The notes beneath the pieces are model-generated. The model saw nothing but the letters and a program-made list of their open reading frames with translations, had not been told where the DNA came from and did no database searches. Below are positions 24,501 through 33,490 of a stretch of 64,000 nt of DNA, in pieces (position 1 is the stretch's first letter; the number at the start of each line of letters is the position of its first letter). The position numbers and the translations under genes were made by a program. This DNA is from Mesorhizobium loti (GTDB taxonomy: Bacteria; Pseudomonadota; Alphaproteobacteria; Rhizobiales; Rhizobiaceae), in assembly GCA_014189435.1 (NCBI GenBank), contig CP050293.1, positions 1,927,001 to 1,991,000 of the forward strand, given 5' to 3'.

Positions 24501-26939
24501 ATGGTGAGTTCCGTTCGTGCGGTCGTGATCGGTGGCGGCTGCGTGGGTGCCGGCATCCTCTACGGCCTTGCAAAGCGCGGCTGGACCGATGTGGCATTGC
24601 TGGAGCGAACACAGCTTACGGCTGGGTCGACATGGCATGCCGCGGGGCTCATCCCCTCTTACGCGCGCAGCCGCAATGTCGGCCGCATGATCGCCAGGTC
24701 GATTGAAATCTATGAGGGCCTGGAGGCCGAGACGGGCCAGAACGTCGGCTGGCATAAATGCGGCCAACTGCGCATTGCCAACACGCGCGACAGGCTGGAC
24801 GAGTACAGAAGCTATATGGACGTCGCCGAGGTCCAGGGTGTGCGGGCCCGGATCGTATCGCCCGCGGAAGCGCGAGAGATCTGGCCGCTGCTCGACAACA
24901 ACAGCATGCTGGGCGCCCTCTATCATCCCGATGACGGCCACATTGCACCGGCCGATGTCACCCAGGCCATGGCCAAGGGCGCACGCGACCTCGGCGCGAA
25001 GGTCCATCTTGATACCGAGGTTGTGGGCTTCGAACGCATGCCGAGCGGCGAGTGGAGGGTCAGGACCTCACGCGGTGACATCGTCTGCGAGCATGTCATC
25101 CTTGCGACCGGCAATTACGCACGCCAGACAGGCGCCATGCTGGGCCTGGACATTCCCGCGATCCCGATCCTGCATCAGTACTGGATCACCGAGGCGGTTC
25201 CCGAAATTGTGGAACGCAAACGGCTTGGTCTTCCGGAGATGCCGATCCTCAGGGACGAGGGTTACGAGGGCTATCTGCGCGAAGAAGGCGACGGGCTGAT
25301 GTTCGGCCCCTATGAGCGTACCGAGCAGCTCAAGCTGTTCGCCGAAAACGGCGTCCCGGAATGGTTCGGCGCCGATCTGCTCGATGAGGATTTCGACGCC
25401 GTTTCCTGGAATTGGGAGCGCGCGACCGAGTTGGTCCCCGCGCTCGGACGCGCCGGCATCAAGCGGAATGTGCGAGGACCTTTCCAGATGACAGCCGATG
25501 AACTGCCGCTGATGGGGCAGGCGTGGGGCCTGGAGAATGTCTGGCTCGCCGAAGGGGTGCCGGGAGGCATCCTTTGGGGCGGTGCGATTGGCTATTACCT
25601 CTCCGAACGGATCGTGGAGGGTGGCAACAGCATCGACACGGCGGAGCTGGATCCCCGCCGGTTCGGCCAATATGCCAACAAGAACTGGACCCGGGCAAAG
25701 GTCCGGGAGGCTTGGGGCACCCATGCCGCACAGCACTATCCGGGCCAGGACATGCCAGCGGCGCGACCGCAGAAAACGGCCCCGTCCTACGACCGTCTAA
25801 GCCAGCTCGGCGCGGTATGGGATGTGTTGAACGGCTGGGAGATGCCAAGCTGGTTCGCGCCAGCGGGTGTCGAAGCGCGCAACGTGTATAGCTGGCGCTG
25901 GACCCCCAAAGGGAACCACGTCGCCGCAGAGGTTCAGGCTGTCCGCCAGGCCGCTGGCCTGGTCGAGATGACACCCATGACCAAGTTCGAGGTCAGCGGG
26001 CCGGGCGCCAGGGACTGGCTCGACGGAATCCTGGCCAACAGACTGCCTCGTCCCGGCCGTGTCGCTCTTGCCCATCACCTGATGCCGGCCGGCGGCGTGC
26101 AGGCCGAGTATGTGGTGGCACGGCTGCAGAGCGACTTGTTCTATCTCATATCGACGCCGCGCGCCGAGCGCTGGAACCTTGACGATCTCAGCCGGCTGCT
26201 GCCGAAGGACGGCAGCGTGCATCTGCGCAACGTCACGGAGGATCGCGGCAGCTTCACAGTGGTTGGACCGAAGGCGCGCGACATCTTGCAGCCGCTGACG
26301 GAGATGGACCTCTCCAACGAAGCCTTCCCATGGTTCAGCGTGCAATCCGGGACCGTCGGCATGGCCAGCGACGTACGCCTGCTGCGCGTCAACTATTCGG
26401 GCGAACTGGGATGGGAACTCTATCACCCACTCTGCTATCAGCGGCATTTGCTGGATGCACTCCTGGCATCGGGAGAGGCGCACGGGCTGAGGCTGGTCGG
26501 ACTTCAAGCGCTGGAATCGCTCCGTCTCGATAAATCCTACCGCGCCATGTATCGCGATATGAATCTCGAATTGTCTGCCTGGGAAAGCGGTCTCGACCGC
26601 TTCGTCAGCCTCGACAAGGGGGACTTCATCGGCCGCGCCGCACTGGTCGCAAAACAGAAGCAGGGAACGGCACGCCGGATCGCCACACTGTCGATCGATA
26701 CGGACGATGCGAGCGCGTTCGCCTTCGAGGGCGTCTACCGCAAAGGCGAATTCGTCGGCCATATCACTTCGGCAGGCTACTCCTATACTTTTGGTCACGA
26801 CATCGCACTTGCGCTGCTGCCCCTGGAACTTGTGTCGCCCGGCACCGGGCTCGAGGTTTCGATCCTCGGCGAGCGCCGCGCGGCAAAGGTGATCGCCGAC
26901 TCGCCCTATGATCCGGAAGGCGCGCGTGGGCGTATGTGA
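24501..26939 (+). CDS. second FAD-dependent dehydrogenase/GcvT fusion (DMGDH type)
   Basis: 812 residues with the same order as the 11786-14356 protein: dinucleotide fold VVIGGGCVGAGILYGLAKRG, the STWHAAG box with the FAD-linking His (H46), a DAO domain to about 380, the linker and a GcvT domain (about 430-800) ending in VIADSPYDPEGARGRM. It is clearly a distant paralogue, not a recent copy: the middle regions differ widely. It is probably a demethylating dehydrogenase for an N-methyl compound feeding one-carbon units to folate. It stands alone, with a dyad upstream and no cotranscribed gene. Confidence 0.87.
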   Translation: MVSSVRAVVIGGGCVGAGILYGLAKRGWTDVALLERTQLTAGSTWHAAGLIPSYARSRNVGRMIARSIEIYEGLEAETGQNVGWHKCGQLRIANTRDRLDEYRSYMDVAEVQGVRARIVSPAEAREIWPLLDNNSMLGALYHPDDGHIAPADVTQAMAKGARDLGAKVHLDTEVVGFERMPSGEWRVRTSRGDIVCEHVILATGNYARQTGAMLGLDIPAIPILHQYWITEAVPEIVERKRLGLPEMPILRDEGYEGYLREEGDGLMFGPYERTEQLKLFAENGVPEWFGADLLDEDFDAVSWNWERATELVPALGRAGIKRNVRGPFQMTADELPLMGQAWGLENVWLAEGVPGGILWGGAIGYYLSERIVEGGNSIDTAELDPRRFGQYANKNWTRAKVREAWGTHAAQHYPGQDMPAARPQKTAPSYDRLSQLGAVWDVLNGWEMPSWFAPAGVEARNVYSWRWTPKGNHVAAEVQAVRQAAGLVEMTPMTKFEVSGPGARDWLDGILANRLPRPGRVALAHHLMPAGGVQAEYVVARLQSDLFYLISTPRAERWNLDDLSRLLPKDGSVHLRNVTEDRGSFTVVGPKARDILQPLTEMDLSNEAFPWFSVQSGTVGMASDVRLLRVNYSGELGWELYHPLCYQRHLLDALLASGEAHGLRLVGLQALESLRLDKSYRAMYRDMNLELSAWESGLDRFVSLDKGDFIGRAALVAKQKQGTARRIATLSIDTDDASAFAFEGVYRKGEFVGHITSAGYSYTFGHDIALALLPLELVSPGTGLEVSILGERRAAKVIADSPYDPEGARGRM

Positions 26940-27000
26940 GGCATCCCGAAGCACAATCCGGGGTTGGTCGATGCCTCGAAACGCGCTGCAGGGCAAAACG

Positions 27001-27142
27001 CAAAAACCGCGCTCCATCGGGAACGCGGCTTTGCCAGATACGCATGGCGCTTCGCTACTCAGACACTTTGCGAAACTTACGGGCTCCGGTACGCGAGACC
27101 TGATCCGGAGCGCCGGGCGGATGCGATATGTCCGCCTCGCAA
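27001..27142 (-). ncRNA. candidate structured small RNA with terminator
   Basis: On the minus strand a TATAAA box (27153-27148) is followed by three hairpins: GGCGGA/TCCGCC (27136-27116), GCTCCGG/CCGGAGC (27111-27083) and TTCGC/GCGAA (27074-27051). A fourth hairpin with stem CCGCG..CGCGG (27028-27007) is followed by five T, as in an intrinsic terminator. No convincing coding frame covers the 312-base gap, and the -35 region is weak. An alternative reading is only a distal terminator for the leftward valine genes. Confidence 0.4.
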
Positions 27143-27251
27143 TCCGTTTTATAGGGACATCGTTACCGCGGAGTTATCGAGAGCTTAAGCAAATCTAAAT
27201 TTGCATTTCTTCTGTCGAAGAAAATCGAAAAAAGTCCACCAAATCCGTTGG

Positions 27252-28136
27252 TTACGCTGGGTTACCCCTGAGAAAATTAATTATGCCGGAGAAATCCGTG
27301 CCGCCATGTCCCTGGGCGTTGAACAAGGCATAGAGCTGGGCTGCTTCGGCACCAAGTGGCGTCACCGCGCCGGCACTTTGCGCGGCTTCCTGGGACAATC
27401 TCAGGTCTTTCAGCATCAGTGCCGCTGCAAATCCTGGGTTGTAGTCCCGGTTTGCGGGCGAAGTCGGCACCGGGCCAGGCACCGGGCAATAGGTGGTCAA
27501 GGACCAGCATTGCCCCGACGAGGTCGACGCGACGTCGAACAACGCCTGATGCGACAGGCCCAGTTTTTCGGCCAGAACAAAGGCTTCGGCGACGCCGATC
27601 ATCGAGATCCCGAGGATCATGTTGTTGCAGATCTTTGCCGCCTGGCCGGCGCCGTCGCCGCCGCAATGGACGATGCGGCCGGCCATCGGCTTCAGGATCG
27701 GCTCGGCGGCAGCGAAGGCATCGCCGGAACCTCCGGCCATGAAGGTCAGCGTGCCGGCCGCGGCACCGCCGGTGCCGCCCGAGACCGGCGCATCGATGGA
27801 CAGCAGGCTGTGTTTGGCGGCAATGGCGTGCGCCTTGCGCGCCGATTCGACGTCGATGGTCGAGGAATCGACGAACAACGCGCCTTTTTTCGCCTTGGGT
27901 GCGATGTCCTCATAGACCGACAGCACATGCTTGCCCGCAGGCAGCATGGTGATCACCACGTCGGCATCCTTCACCGCGGCCGGCCCGTTGGCCATGATGA
28001 CGACGCCGTGTTCGCGCGCGACGGTGAGATTCTCCGGCATCAGGTCGAAGCCATGCACGGCATGCCCGGCTTTGACCAAGTTGGCCGCCATTGGATTGCC
28101 CATGTTGCCGAGGCCGATGAAGGCGATCGTCGTCAT
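27252..28136 (-). CDS. mmsB: 3-hydroxyisobutyrate dehydrogenase
   Basis: 294 residues. The NAD fold FIGLGNMGNPMAANLVKAGH at residues 5-24, the substrate motif DAPVSGGTGGAAAGTL near 125 and the catalytic-Lys segment GAGQAAKICNN near 170 define the beta-hydroxyacid dehydrogenase family. The length and the C-terminal sequence (LDLRLSQEAA-like KDLRLSQEAAQSAG) fit 3-hydroxyisobutyrate dehydrogenase of valine breakdown, which forms methylmalonate semialdehyde. It starts 26 bases after the acyl-CoA dehydrogenase gene, so both are in one operon. The ATG at 28136 marks the family N-terminus; the longer frame is noise. Confidence 0.9.
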   Translation of the reverse strand: MTTIAFIGLGNMGNPMAANLVKAGHAVHGFDLMPENLTVAREHGVVIMANGPAAVKDADVVITMLPAGKHVLSVYEDIAPKAKKGALFVDSSTIDVESARKAHAIAAKHSLLSIDAPVSGGTGGAAAGTLTFMAGGSGDAFAAAEPILKPMAGRIVHCGGDGAGQAAKICNNMILGISMIGVAEAFVLAEKLGLSHQALFDVASTSSGQCWSLTTYCPVPGPVPTSPANRDYNPGFAAALMLKDLRLSQEAAQSAGAVTPLGAEAAQLYALFNAQGHGGTDFSGIINFLRGNPA

Positions 28137-28162
28137 TGTCTCTCTCCCGGAGTTTGCTGGCT

Positions 28163-29329
28163 TCAGCGGCCGATCAGCGCTCGCGCGATGATGACGCGCA
28201 TGATCTCGTTGGTGCCTTCGAGAATCTGGTGGACGCGCAGGTCCCGCACCAGCTTCTCGATGCCGTAGTCGTGCAGGTAGCCGTAGCCGCCGAGCAGTTG
28301 CAGCGCATCGTTGGCGACGTTGAAGCCGGTATCGGTGACGAAGCGCTTGGCCATCGCCGACCATTTGCCGGCATCCGGCGCCTTGCGGTCGAGTTTTGAG
28401 GCGGCGGCATAGAGGAAGATACGCGCCGCCTGCAGCTCGGTCTCCATGTCGGCCAGCCTGAACTGCAAAGCCTGGAACTGGTTGATCTTCGAGCCGAAGG
28501 CCTTGCGCTCGGCGGTGTAGGCGAGCGCCTTGTCTAGCGCCGACTGCGCGCCGCCCAGCGAACAGGCGGCGATGTTCAGCCGGCCGCCGTCGAGGCCGGC
28601 CATGGCAATGCCGAAGCCGGCGCCTTCGCCGGACAAAAGGTTCTCCGCCGGCACCTTGCAATCTTCGAAAATGACCTGGCGGGTCGACTGCATGTGCCAG
28701 CCCATCTTGTGCTCGTTGGCGCCGAAGGAGAGGCCGGGCGCATCTTTCGGCACGACGATGGTGGAAATGCCTTTCGGCCCGTCCGCGCCGGTGCGCACCA
28801 TGACGGCATAGACATCGCTGTCGCCGGCGCCCGAGATGAACTGCTTGGTGCCGTTCAGCACATAGTCGCCGCCGCTCTTCACCGCGCGCGTCTTCAACGC
28901 GGCAGCGTCGGAGCCGGATCCCGGCTCGGTCAGGCAGTAGCTCGCCAGCCATTCCATCGAGGTCAGCTTTGGCAGGAAGCGCTGGCGCTGTTCGTCATTG
29001 CCGAAACGGTCGATCATCGAGGCCACCATGTTGTGGATCGAGATGAAGGACGAAAAGGCCGGATCGGCGTGCGACAGCGCCTCGAAGATCAGCACGGCGT
29101 CGAGCCGGCCAAGTGCCGAACCGCCGACATCATCCCTGATATAGATGCCGCCGAGCCCGAGCGGCCCGGTCTCGCGGATCACGTCGGCCGGGAAATGCCT
29201 GTTGCGGTCCCAGTCGAGTGCGTTCGGCGCGACGCGGTCGGCAGCGAAGGCCTGCGCCATCTCCTGGATGGCACGCTGCTCCTCGTTGAGTTCGAACTGG
29301 CTGGTGCTCGCATCGACCGCGGCGTCCAT
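28163..29329 (-). CDS. acyl-CoA dehydrogenase, probably isobutyryl-CoA dehydrogenase
   Basis: 388 residues. The acyl-CoA dehydrogenase signatures YCLTEPGSGSDAAAL near 130 and QLLGGYGYLHDYGIEKLVRDLRV near 345 are clear, with the catalytic Glu in ILEGTNEIM near 373. Pairing with 3-hydroxyisobutyrate dehydrogenase points to the valine pathway, oxidising isobutyryl-CoA to methacrylyl-CoA. The enoyl-CoA hydratase and hydroxyisobutyryl-CoA hydrolase of the pathway are not in this window. It is divergent from the cupin gene over 144 bases. Confidence 0.9.
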   Translation of the reverse strand: MDAAVDASTSQFELNEEQRAIQEMAQAFAADRVAPNALDWDRNRHFPADVIRETGPLGLGGIYIRDDVGGSALGRLDAVLIFEALSHADPAFSSFISIHNMVASMIDRFGNDEQRQRFLPKLTSMEWLASYCLTEPGSGSDAAALKTRAVKSGGDYVLNGTKQFISGAGDSDVYAVMVRTGADGPKGISTIVVPKDAPGLSFGANEHKMGWHMQSTRQVIFEDCKVPAENLLSGEGAGFGIAMAGLDGGRLNIAACSLGGAQSALDKALAYTAERKAFGSKINQFQALQFRLADMETELQAARIFLYAAASKLDRKAPDAGKWSAMAKRFVTDTGFNVANDALQLLGGYGYLHDYGIEKLVRDLRVHQILEGTNEIMRVIIARALIGR

Positions 29330-29473
29330 GGCGTGCTCCCTATGTGCTGGCCAGCTAGCTCGCTGGCCTGTCGTTTTTGGCTTTGCGCGCGCACCAATCT
29401 AGACCAATGATGCCGCCGCGCAACCCGACCCTTCGCGGAGCGGCTGTGCACCAATGCATGTCCGGAGCACGAT

Positions 29474-30088
29474 GTGACGACAAAATTCGATGAACTGCTG
29501 GGACAGTTCCACGCATACCTTGCGTCCGTCGATCACGCCCTGGTGCGCGATGCCGTGGCGCGGATCGGCTGGGACATGCCGGCCCGCACGCTGGAGCCGC
29601 ATCCGCTTGCCTGCCTGCGCCATCTCGATCGCGCCGCCGAACTGGCGCCGCCGGATGCCAAGCCGCTGGTGCAACTGCTTTCCGAGCGTCGGAATGATTT
29701 CCGCTGGGGGCAGACATATAGCGAGGCGGATTTCGGAAAGGAGTTCATCGACAATTACGGCTGGCTGGAAGTGTTCGGCACCCGAGGCCACTTCGCCAAT
29801 GACGCGGTCGCCGCCGGCCTGCTGATCCTTGGACCCGATATCGTCTATCCCGACCACCATCACGTCGCCGAGGAAATCTACATTCCGCTGACCGGCGGCA
29901 CCGAATGGCGCATGGGCGAGAGCGGCTTTTGCATGCGCACGGTCGGCGAGGTCGTCCACCACGCATCCAACGTCAATCACGCCATGCGCACAGGCAAAGA
30001 CCCATTGCTGGCGCTCTACATTTGGCGTGGCGGGCCGCTGGCGGCAAAATCGAACATCACCGGAACCGTGGCGCAGGGCAGGGGCTGA
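29474..30088 (+). CDS. cupin protein of the DMSP lyase family (DddQ/DddL/DddW-like)
   Basis: 204 residues. The start is a GTG with GGAG 7 bases upstream. An N-terminal helical half leads to [20 protein letters not shown], then the cupin with [21 protein letters not shown] (H128-H130, E134, Y136) and [14 protein letters not shown] (H162/H163, H169). These are the metal-binding and Tyr positions of the cupin DMSP lyases that split DMSP into dimethyl sulfide and acrylate. Its stop overlaps the cobQ start (TGATG), so the two are translationally coupled. Many terrestrial relatives have no proven activity, so a lyase-like enzyme with another substrate is possible. Confidence 0.8.
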   Translation: MTTKFDELLGQFHAYLASVDHALVRDAVARIGWDMPARTLEPHPLACLRHLDRAAELAPPDAKPLVQLLSERRNDFRWGQTYSEADFGKEFIDNYGWLEVFGTRGHFANDAVAAGLLILGPDIVYPDHHHVAEEIYIPLTGGTEWRMGESGFCMRTVGEVVHHASNVNHAMRTGKDPLLALYIWRGGPLAAKSNITGTVAQGRG

Positions 30089-31563
30089 TGGCCAAAGCGA
30101 TCATGCTGCAAGGCACGGGTTCCGATGTCGGCAAGACGGTGCTGGTTGCCGGCCTTTGCCGCGCGGCAAAAAAGCGTGGCCTGAAGGTGCGGCCCTTCAA
30201 GCCGCAAAACATGTCGAACAATGCCGCCGTCGCCGACATTCCGGGCGACAACAATGCCGGCGGCGGCGAGATCGGCCGCGCGCAATGGCTGCAGGCGATC
30301 GCTTGTGGCGTGGCGCCCTCGGTCCACATGAACCCGGTGCTGCTCAAGCCGCAGACCGATGTCGGCGCGCAGGTCATCGTGCAGGGCAAGGTGTTCGGTG
30401 AAGCGCGGGCGCGCGACTACCAGGCGATGAAGGGCCGGCTGATGGATGCCGTTCTGGACTCCTGGGGCAAGGTCGGCGAGGGCGCCGATCTCGTCATCGT
30501 CGAGGGCGCCGGCTCGCCGGCCGAGATCAACCTGCGCAGCCGCGATATCGCCAATATGGGCTTTGCCACGCGCGCCGATGTGCCTGTGGTGCTGGTCGGC
30601 GACATCGATCGCGGCGGCGTCATCGCCTCGGTTGCCGGCACGCATCTGATCCTGCCGGAGGAGGACCGGCGCATGATCGTCGGCTACCTCATCAACAAGT
30701 TTCGCGGCGACGTTTCGCTGTTCGACGACGGCTTGAAGTCGATCGAGGCATTCACGGGATGGCGCTGTTTCGGCGTCGTGCCATGGCTGAAGGCGGCGGC
30801 ACGCCTGCCTTCGGAAGATTCGGTGGTGCTGGAACGGCTGGCGTCAGGTCAGACGCGCGCGCTGAAGGTGGCCGTGCCGGTGCTTGGCCGCATCGCCAAT
30901 TTCGACGATCTCGACCCGCTCAAGGCCGAACCGCAGGTCGAGGTGGTGTTCGTGCCGCCGGGAAAGCCGCTGCCCGCCGATGCCGGGCTGGTGGTCATTC
31001 CAGGCTCGAAGTCGACGATCGGCGATCTGCTGAAGTTCCGAGAGAACGGCTGGGATCGCGACCTTCTTGCGCACGCCAAGCGCGGCGGCCATGTCGTCGG
31101 CATTTGCGGCGGCTTCCAGATGCTCGGCCGTATCGTGCGCGACCCCGACGGCATCGAAGGCAGCGTCACCGAAGCCGAAGGGCTCGGCCTGCTCGACATC
31201 GAAACGGTGATGGAGCCGGAAAAGACGGTGCGCAATGTCAGCGCCCGTTCGGTACAGTTCGACCTGCCGCTCGAAGGCTATGAAATCCATCTCGGCCGCA
31301 CCACCGGACCGGATACGCTGCGGCCTTCCGCTGTCATAAATGGTGTCGATGACGGCGCAGTGTCGGCCGACGGCAAGGTGATCGGCACCTATATGCACGG
31401 TCTGTTTGGCGCCGACGGCTTTCGCGGAAAATTCCTCGAAAGCCTCGGCATCAAGGGCGGTGGCATCGACTACCGGGCCGAGGTCGAGCGGGCGCTGGAC
31501 GAGGTCGCAGCCGAGCTGGAGACCCATCTCGACTGCGACGCGATCTTTGCGCTGGCTAGGTAG
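30088..31563 (+). CDS. cobQ: cobyric acid synthase
   Basis: 491 residues. The N-terminal ATP-binding domain has [19 protein letters not shown] (P-loop-like) and [11 protein letters not shown]. The central [11 protein letters not shown] is typical of CobQ, and the class I glutamine amidotransferase domain carries [10 protein letters not shown] with the Cys nucleophile near 333 and an YEIHLGRT segment. It amidates adenosyl-cobyrinate a,c-diamide at four side chains in B12 synthesis. It overlaps the cupin DMSP-lyase-family gene by one base. No other cobalamin gene is in the window. Confidence 0.93.
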   Translation: MAKAIMLQGTGSDVGKTVLVAGLCRAAKKRGLKVRPFKPQNMSNNAAVADIPGDNNAGGGEIGRAQWLQAIACGVAPSVHMNPVLLKPQTDVGAQVIVQGKVFGEARARDYQAMKGRLMDAVLDSWGKVGEGADLVIVEGAGSPAEINLRSRDIANMGFATRADVPVVLVGDIDRGGVIASVAGTHLILPEEDRRMIVGYLINKFRGDVSLFDDGLKSIEAFTGWRCFGVVPWLKAAARLPSEDSVVLERLASGQTRALKVAVPVLGRIANFDDLDPLKAEPQVEVVFVPPGKPLPADAGLVVIPGSKSTIGDLLKFRENGWDRDLLAHAKRGGHVVGICGGFQMLGRIVRDPDGIEGSVTEAEGLGLLDIETVMEPEKTVRNVSARSVQFDLPLEGYEIHLGRTTGPDTLRPSAVINGVDDGAVSADGKVIGTYMHGLFGADGFRGKFLESLGIKGGGIDYRAEVERALDEVAAELETHLDCDAIFALAR

Positions 31564-31613
31564 GGGCGCGCTGGCGAACAACCTTGGCAATTGGCGATAA
31601 ACGCCCCCCGCGT

Positions 31614-31795
31614 CGTCATCCACGGGCGGAGCAAGGAGCGTAGCGACGCAGCGCAGACCCGAGGATCCATTCCGTGAGGTTAAGGCGTTGCAACGGTTCA
31701 GAATTCTGCTCCGCTGCGTCCTTCGATAAAGGTCACGGAATGGATCCTAGGGTCTTCGCGACGGAGCTTCGCTCCTGCTTCGCCCTAGGATGACG
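31614..31795. repeat. 182-bp intergenic inverted repeat
   Basis: Two arms of about 63 bases (31614-31677 and 31733-31795) are reverse complements with few differences, from CGTCATCC at one end through GGATCCATTCCGTGA at the inside. A 55-base spacer divides them. Long dyads of this sort recur in rhizobial intergenic DNA. It separates cobQ from the convergent VOC gene and may also end transcription from both sides. Confidence 0.8.
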
Positions 31796-31842
31796 AAGGT
31801 GGGGGCGCTTCCGGCCAATCTCGAACTCGCAGCGCTACCGGT

Positions 31843-32262
31843 TCAGCCCTTCTCCCCAGCCTTCGGCCAATACGTCCCAAACGACCAGACATTGCCTTCC
31901 GGGTCGCGGCAGATGAATTCGCGGCTGCCATAGTCGCGGTTCGTCAATTCCTGGATGATCGTGGCGCCGGCCTTCCTGGCCTTGGCATAGGCGGCATCGG
32001 CATCATCGACGGCAATGTAGATCGACTTGCCGCCGCCTGTGCCGGGTTCGCCGACCATTTTGCCATAGTCGTCGTCGCGCACCGTGCCCAGCATGATCAT
32101 CGAGGAACCGAAGACCAGCTCGGCATGGTGCACGACATCGCCTTCGCCATAGCGGGCACGGACGCTGAAGCCGAAAGCCTCGCCCAGCCAGTCGATCATT
32201 TTTGCCGCGTTCCTGTAGCGTAGGGCGGGGTACAGGCGGGGCGCTTCGGTGGTGGTGGTCAT
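31843..32262 (-). CDS. VOC-family protein (glyoxalase-like, PhnB-type)
   Basis: 139 residues with the YPALRYRNAAKMIDWLGEAFGF opening and REFICRDPEGNVWSFGTYWP ending of PhnB-like/glyoxalase VOC proteins. The ATG at 32262 has AAGGAG 7 bases upstream. It lies 72 bases after the AraC regulator gene, same strand, and the pair is probably cotranscribed, so the regulator may govern its expression. Substrate unknown. Confidence 0.88.
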   Translation of the reverse strand: MTTTTEAPRLYPALRYRNAAKMIDWLGEAFGFSVRARYGEGDVVHHAELVFGSSMIMLGTVRDDDYGKMVGEPGTGGGKSIYIAVDDADAAYAKARKAGATIIQELTNRDYGSREFICRDPEGNVWSFGTYWPKAGEKG

Positions 32263-32334
32263 GTCGATCTCCTTCAGTGGGGTTGGTCGATGCCCCACTG
32301 TGGGGAAAGGCCGCTCCAGCGTCTTGAAGAAATG

Positions 32335-33165
32335 TTACCTGGCCGAGATTCCGGTCGGCGTCTCGCCGGCGAGATCGCGGAACTCGCGCACCAGATGCGC
32401 CTGGTCGGCATAGCCGCAATCGGCGGCTATATCCGCCCAGTCGGCCGCCGGCTGCCTCGCCAGGCCGAGCGCCCGGTTGAAGCGGACGATGCGCGACAGT
32501 GTCTTGGGGCCGATGCCGATGGCGTTGGAAAAACCGGCGGCGAGATGTTTGCGGCTCCAGCCCAGCCTTTCGGCGATCGATGCAATGCGGGTCCGGCCGC
32601 CGGATGTGATGATGCGGTCATAGGCCCAGGCGATTTCGAGCGGCGTTTCCGCGGCGTTCTCGAGACGGGCGGTGACGAAGGCTTCGGCCATGTCGAAACG
32701 CGTTGCCCAGTCCGGCACGTTGCCCAGCCGTTCACGCAGCGCCAAGCCTTGCGCGCCAAGCACGTCGTCGAGGACGACCATGCTGTCGGCCAGTTCGCTC
32801 ATCGGCAGGCGGAAGAAACGGCGTGCGCCAAGCGGCGTGAAGTTGATCTGGACGCAGCAGGCGCCGCCGAAGGATTCGATCACCACCGGTCCGGCATAGA
32901 GGCCTGCGGCGAAACTGGCGAAGCGGTCATTATCGCCGGGCGCCTTGCCGAGGCCGATGGCGAAGGGTTCGGCGAAGCTGATGACCAGCGGTACGGTGAG
33001 CGACGCGTATTCGACGTTGCGCATATGGCCGGGCGTCATTTCGCGATAACCGCAAATGTCGGACACAATGCCCTGAAGTCGAGGATCGGGCAGGCGCCGG
33101 CGCATCTCAAACCGCCCGGCGACGGATTGGTCCTGCTCTTGCCGGGGTTGCATCTCGACTGGCAT
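32335..33165 (-). CDS. AraC-family transcriptional regulator
   Basis: 276 residues. The C-terminal half holds two helix-turn-helix units: RIASIAERLGWSRKHLAAGF near 195 and DWADIAADCGYADQAHLVREF near 245. The N-terminal 150 residues are a DUF6597/cupin-like sensor with PLVISFAEPF and VQINFTPLGARRFFRLP. Members of this group are usually linked to VOC or DNA-repair genes; here a VOC gene follows. The ligand is unknown. Confidence 0.9.
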   Translation of the reverse strand: MPVEMQPRQEQDQSVAGRFEMRRRLPDPRLQGIVSDICGYREMTPGHMRNVEYASLTVPLVISFAEPFAIGLGKAPGDNDRFASFAAGLYAGPVVIESFGGACCVQINFTPLGARRFFRLPMSELADSMVVLDDVLGAQGLALRERLGNVPDWATRFDMAEAFVTARLENAAETPLEIAWAYDRIITSGGRTRIASIAERLGWSRKHLAAGFSNAIGIGPKTLSRIVRFNRALGLARQPAADWADIAADCGYADQAHLVREFRDLAGETPTGISAR

Positions 33166-33215
33166 CGATCATCCTTGCGCCAAGTCAAATCTAGCAGACC
33201 CGGGGCCGGAATCAA

Positions 33216-33242
33216 AAGCGCCCGGCTTTTGGCCGGGCGCTC
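33216..33242 (-). terminator. Rho-independent terminator
   Basis: Minus strand: AGCGCCCGGC-CAAAA-GCCGGGCGCT followed by TTTTGATT. It closes the small membrane-protein gene ahead of the AraC gene, which is on the same strand. Confidence 0.8.
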
Positions 33243-33267
33243 CTCGTCCCCACTTCAAGGGAAATGG

Positions 33268-33438
33268 TCAGGCGCCGCGCATCAAGCAGCCGCCGGCAAG
33301 CACGATGAAAGCAATAAGAACAATCCACACCGATGCGAGTGGAATGAACGCAAGAACGCCAAGCGCGGCGAGAACGCCGATGATGGCGATGACAACGGAG
33401 ATGATAAAAACGATCTGGGTAGGTGCGCTAAGATTCAT
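33268..33438 (-). CDS. small hydrophobic membrane protein
   Basis: 56 residues with two transmembrane helices (IVFIISVVIAIIGVLAALGVLAFI and SVWIVLIAFIVLAGGCLMRGA). The ATG at 33438 has GGAGGAG a few bases upstream. Proteins of this size and pattern are frequent in rhizobia, some as stress-response membrane proteins. No specific role can be read. A terminator follows. Confidence 0.8.
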   Translation of the reverse strand: MNLSAPTQIVFIISVVIAIIGVLAALGVLAFIPLASVWIVLIAFIVLAGGCLMRGA

Positions 33439-33490
33439 GTGTGGCTCCTCCAACATGATTCGAACAGCGGCATTCTATCAGGGCGCGGGA

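Noticed and set aside
26908..27198. 96-codon plus-strand frame after the second FAD/GcvT gene
   Set aside because: Basic, irregular sequence with no ribosome site; it covers the hairpins better explained as RNA structure.
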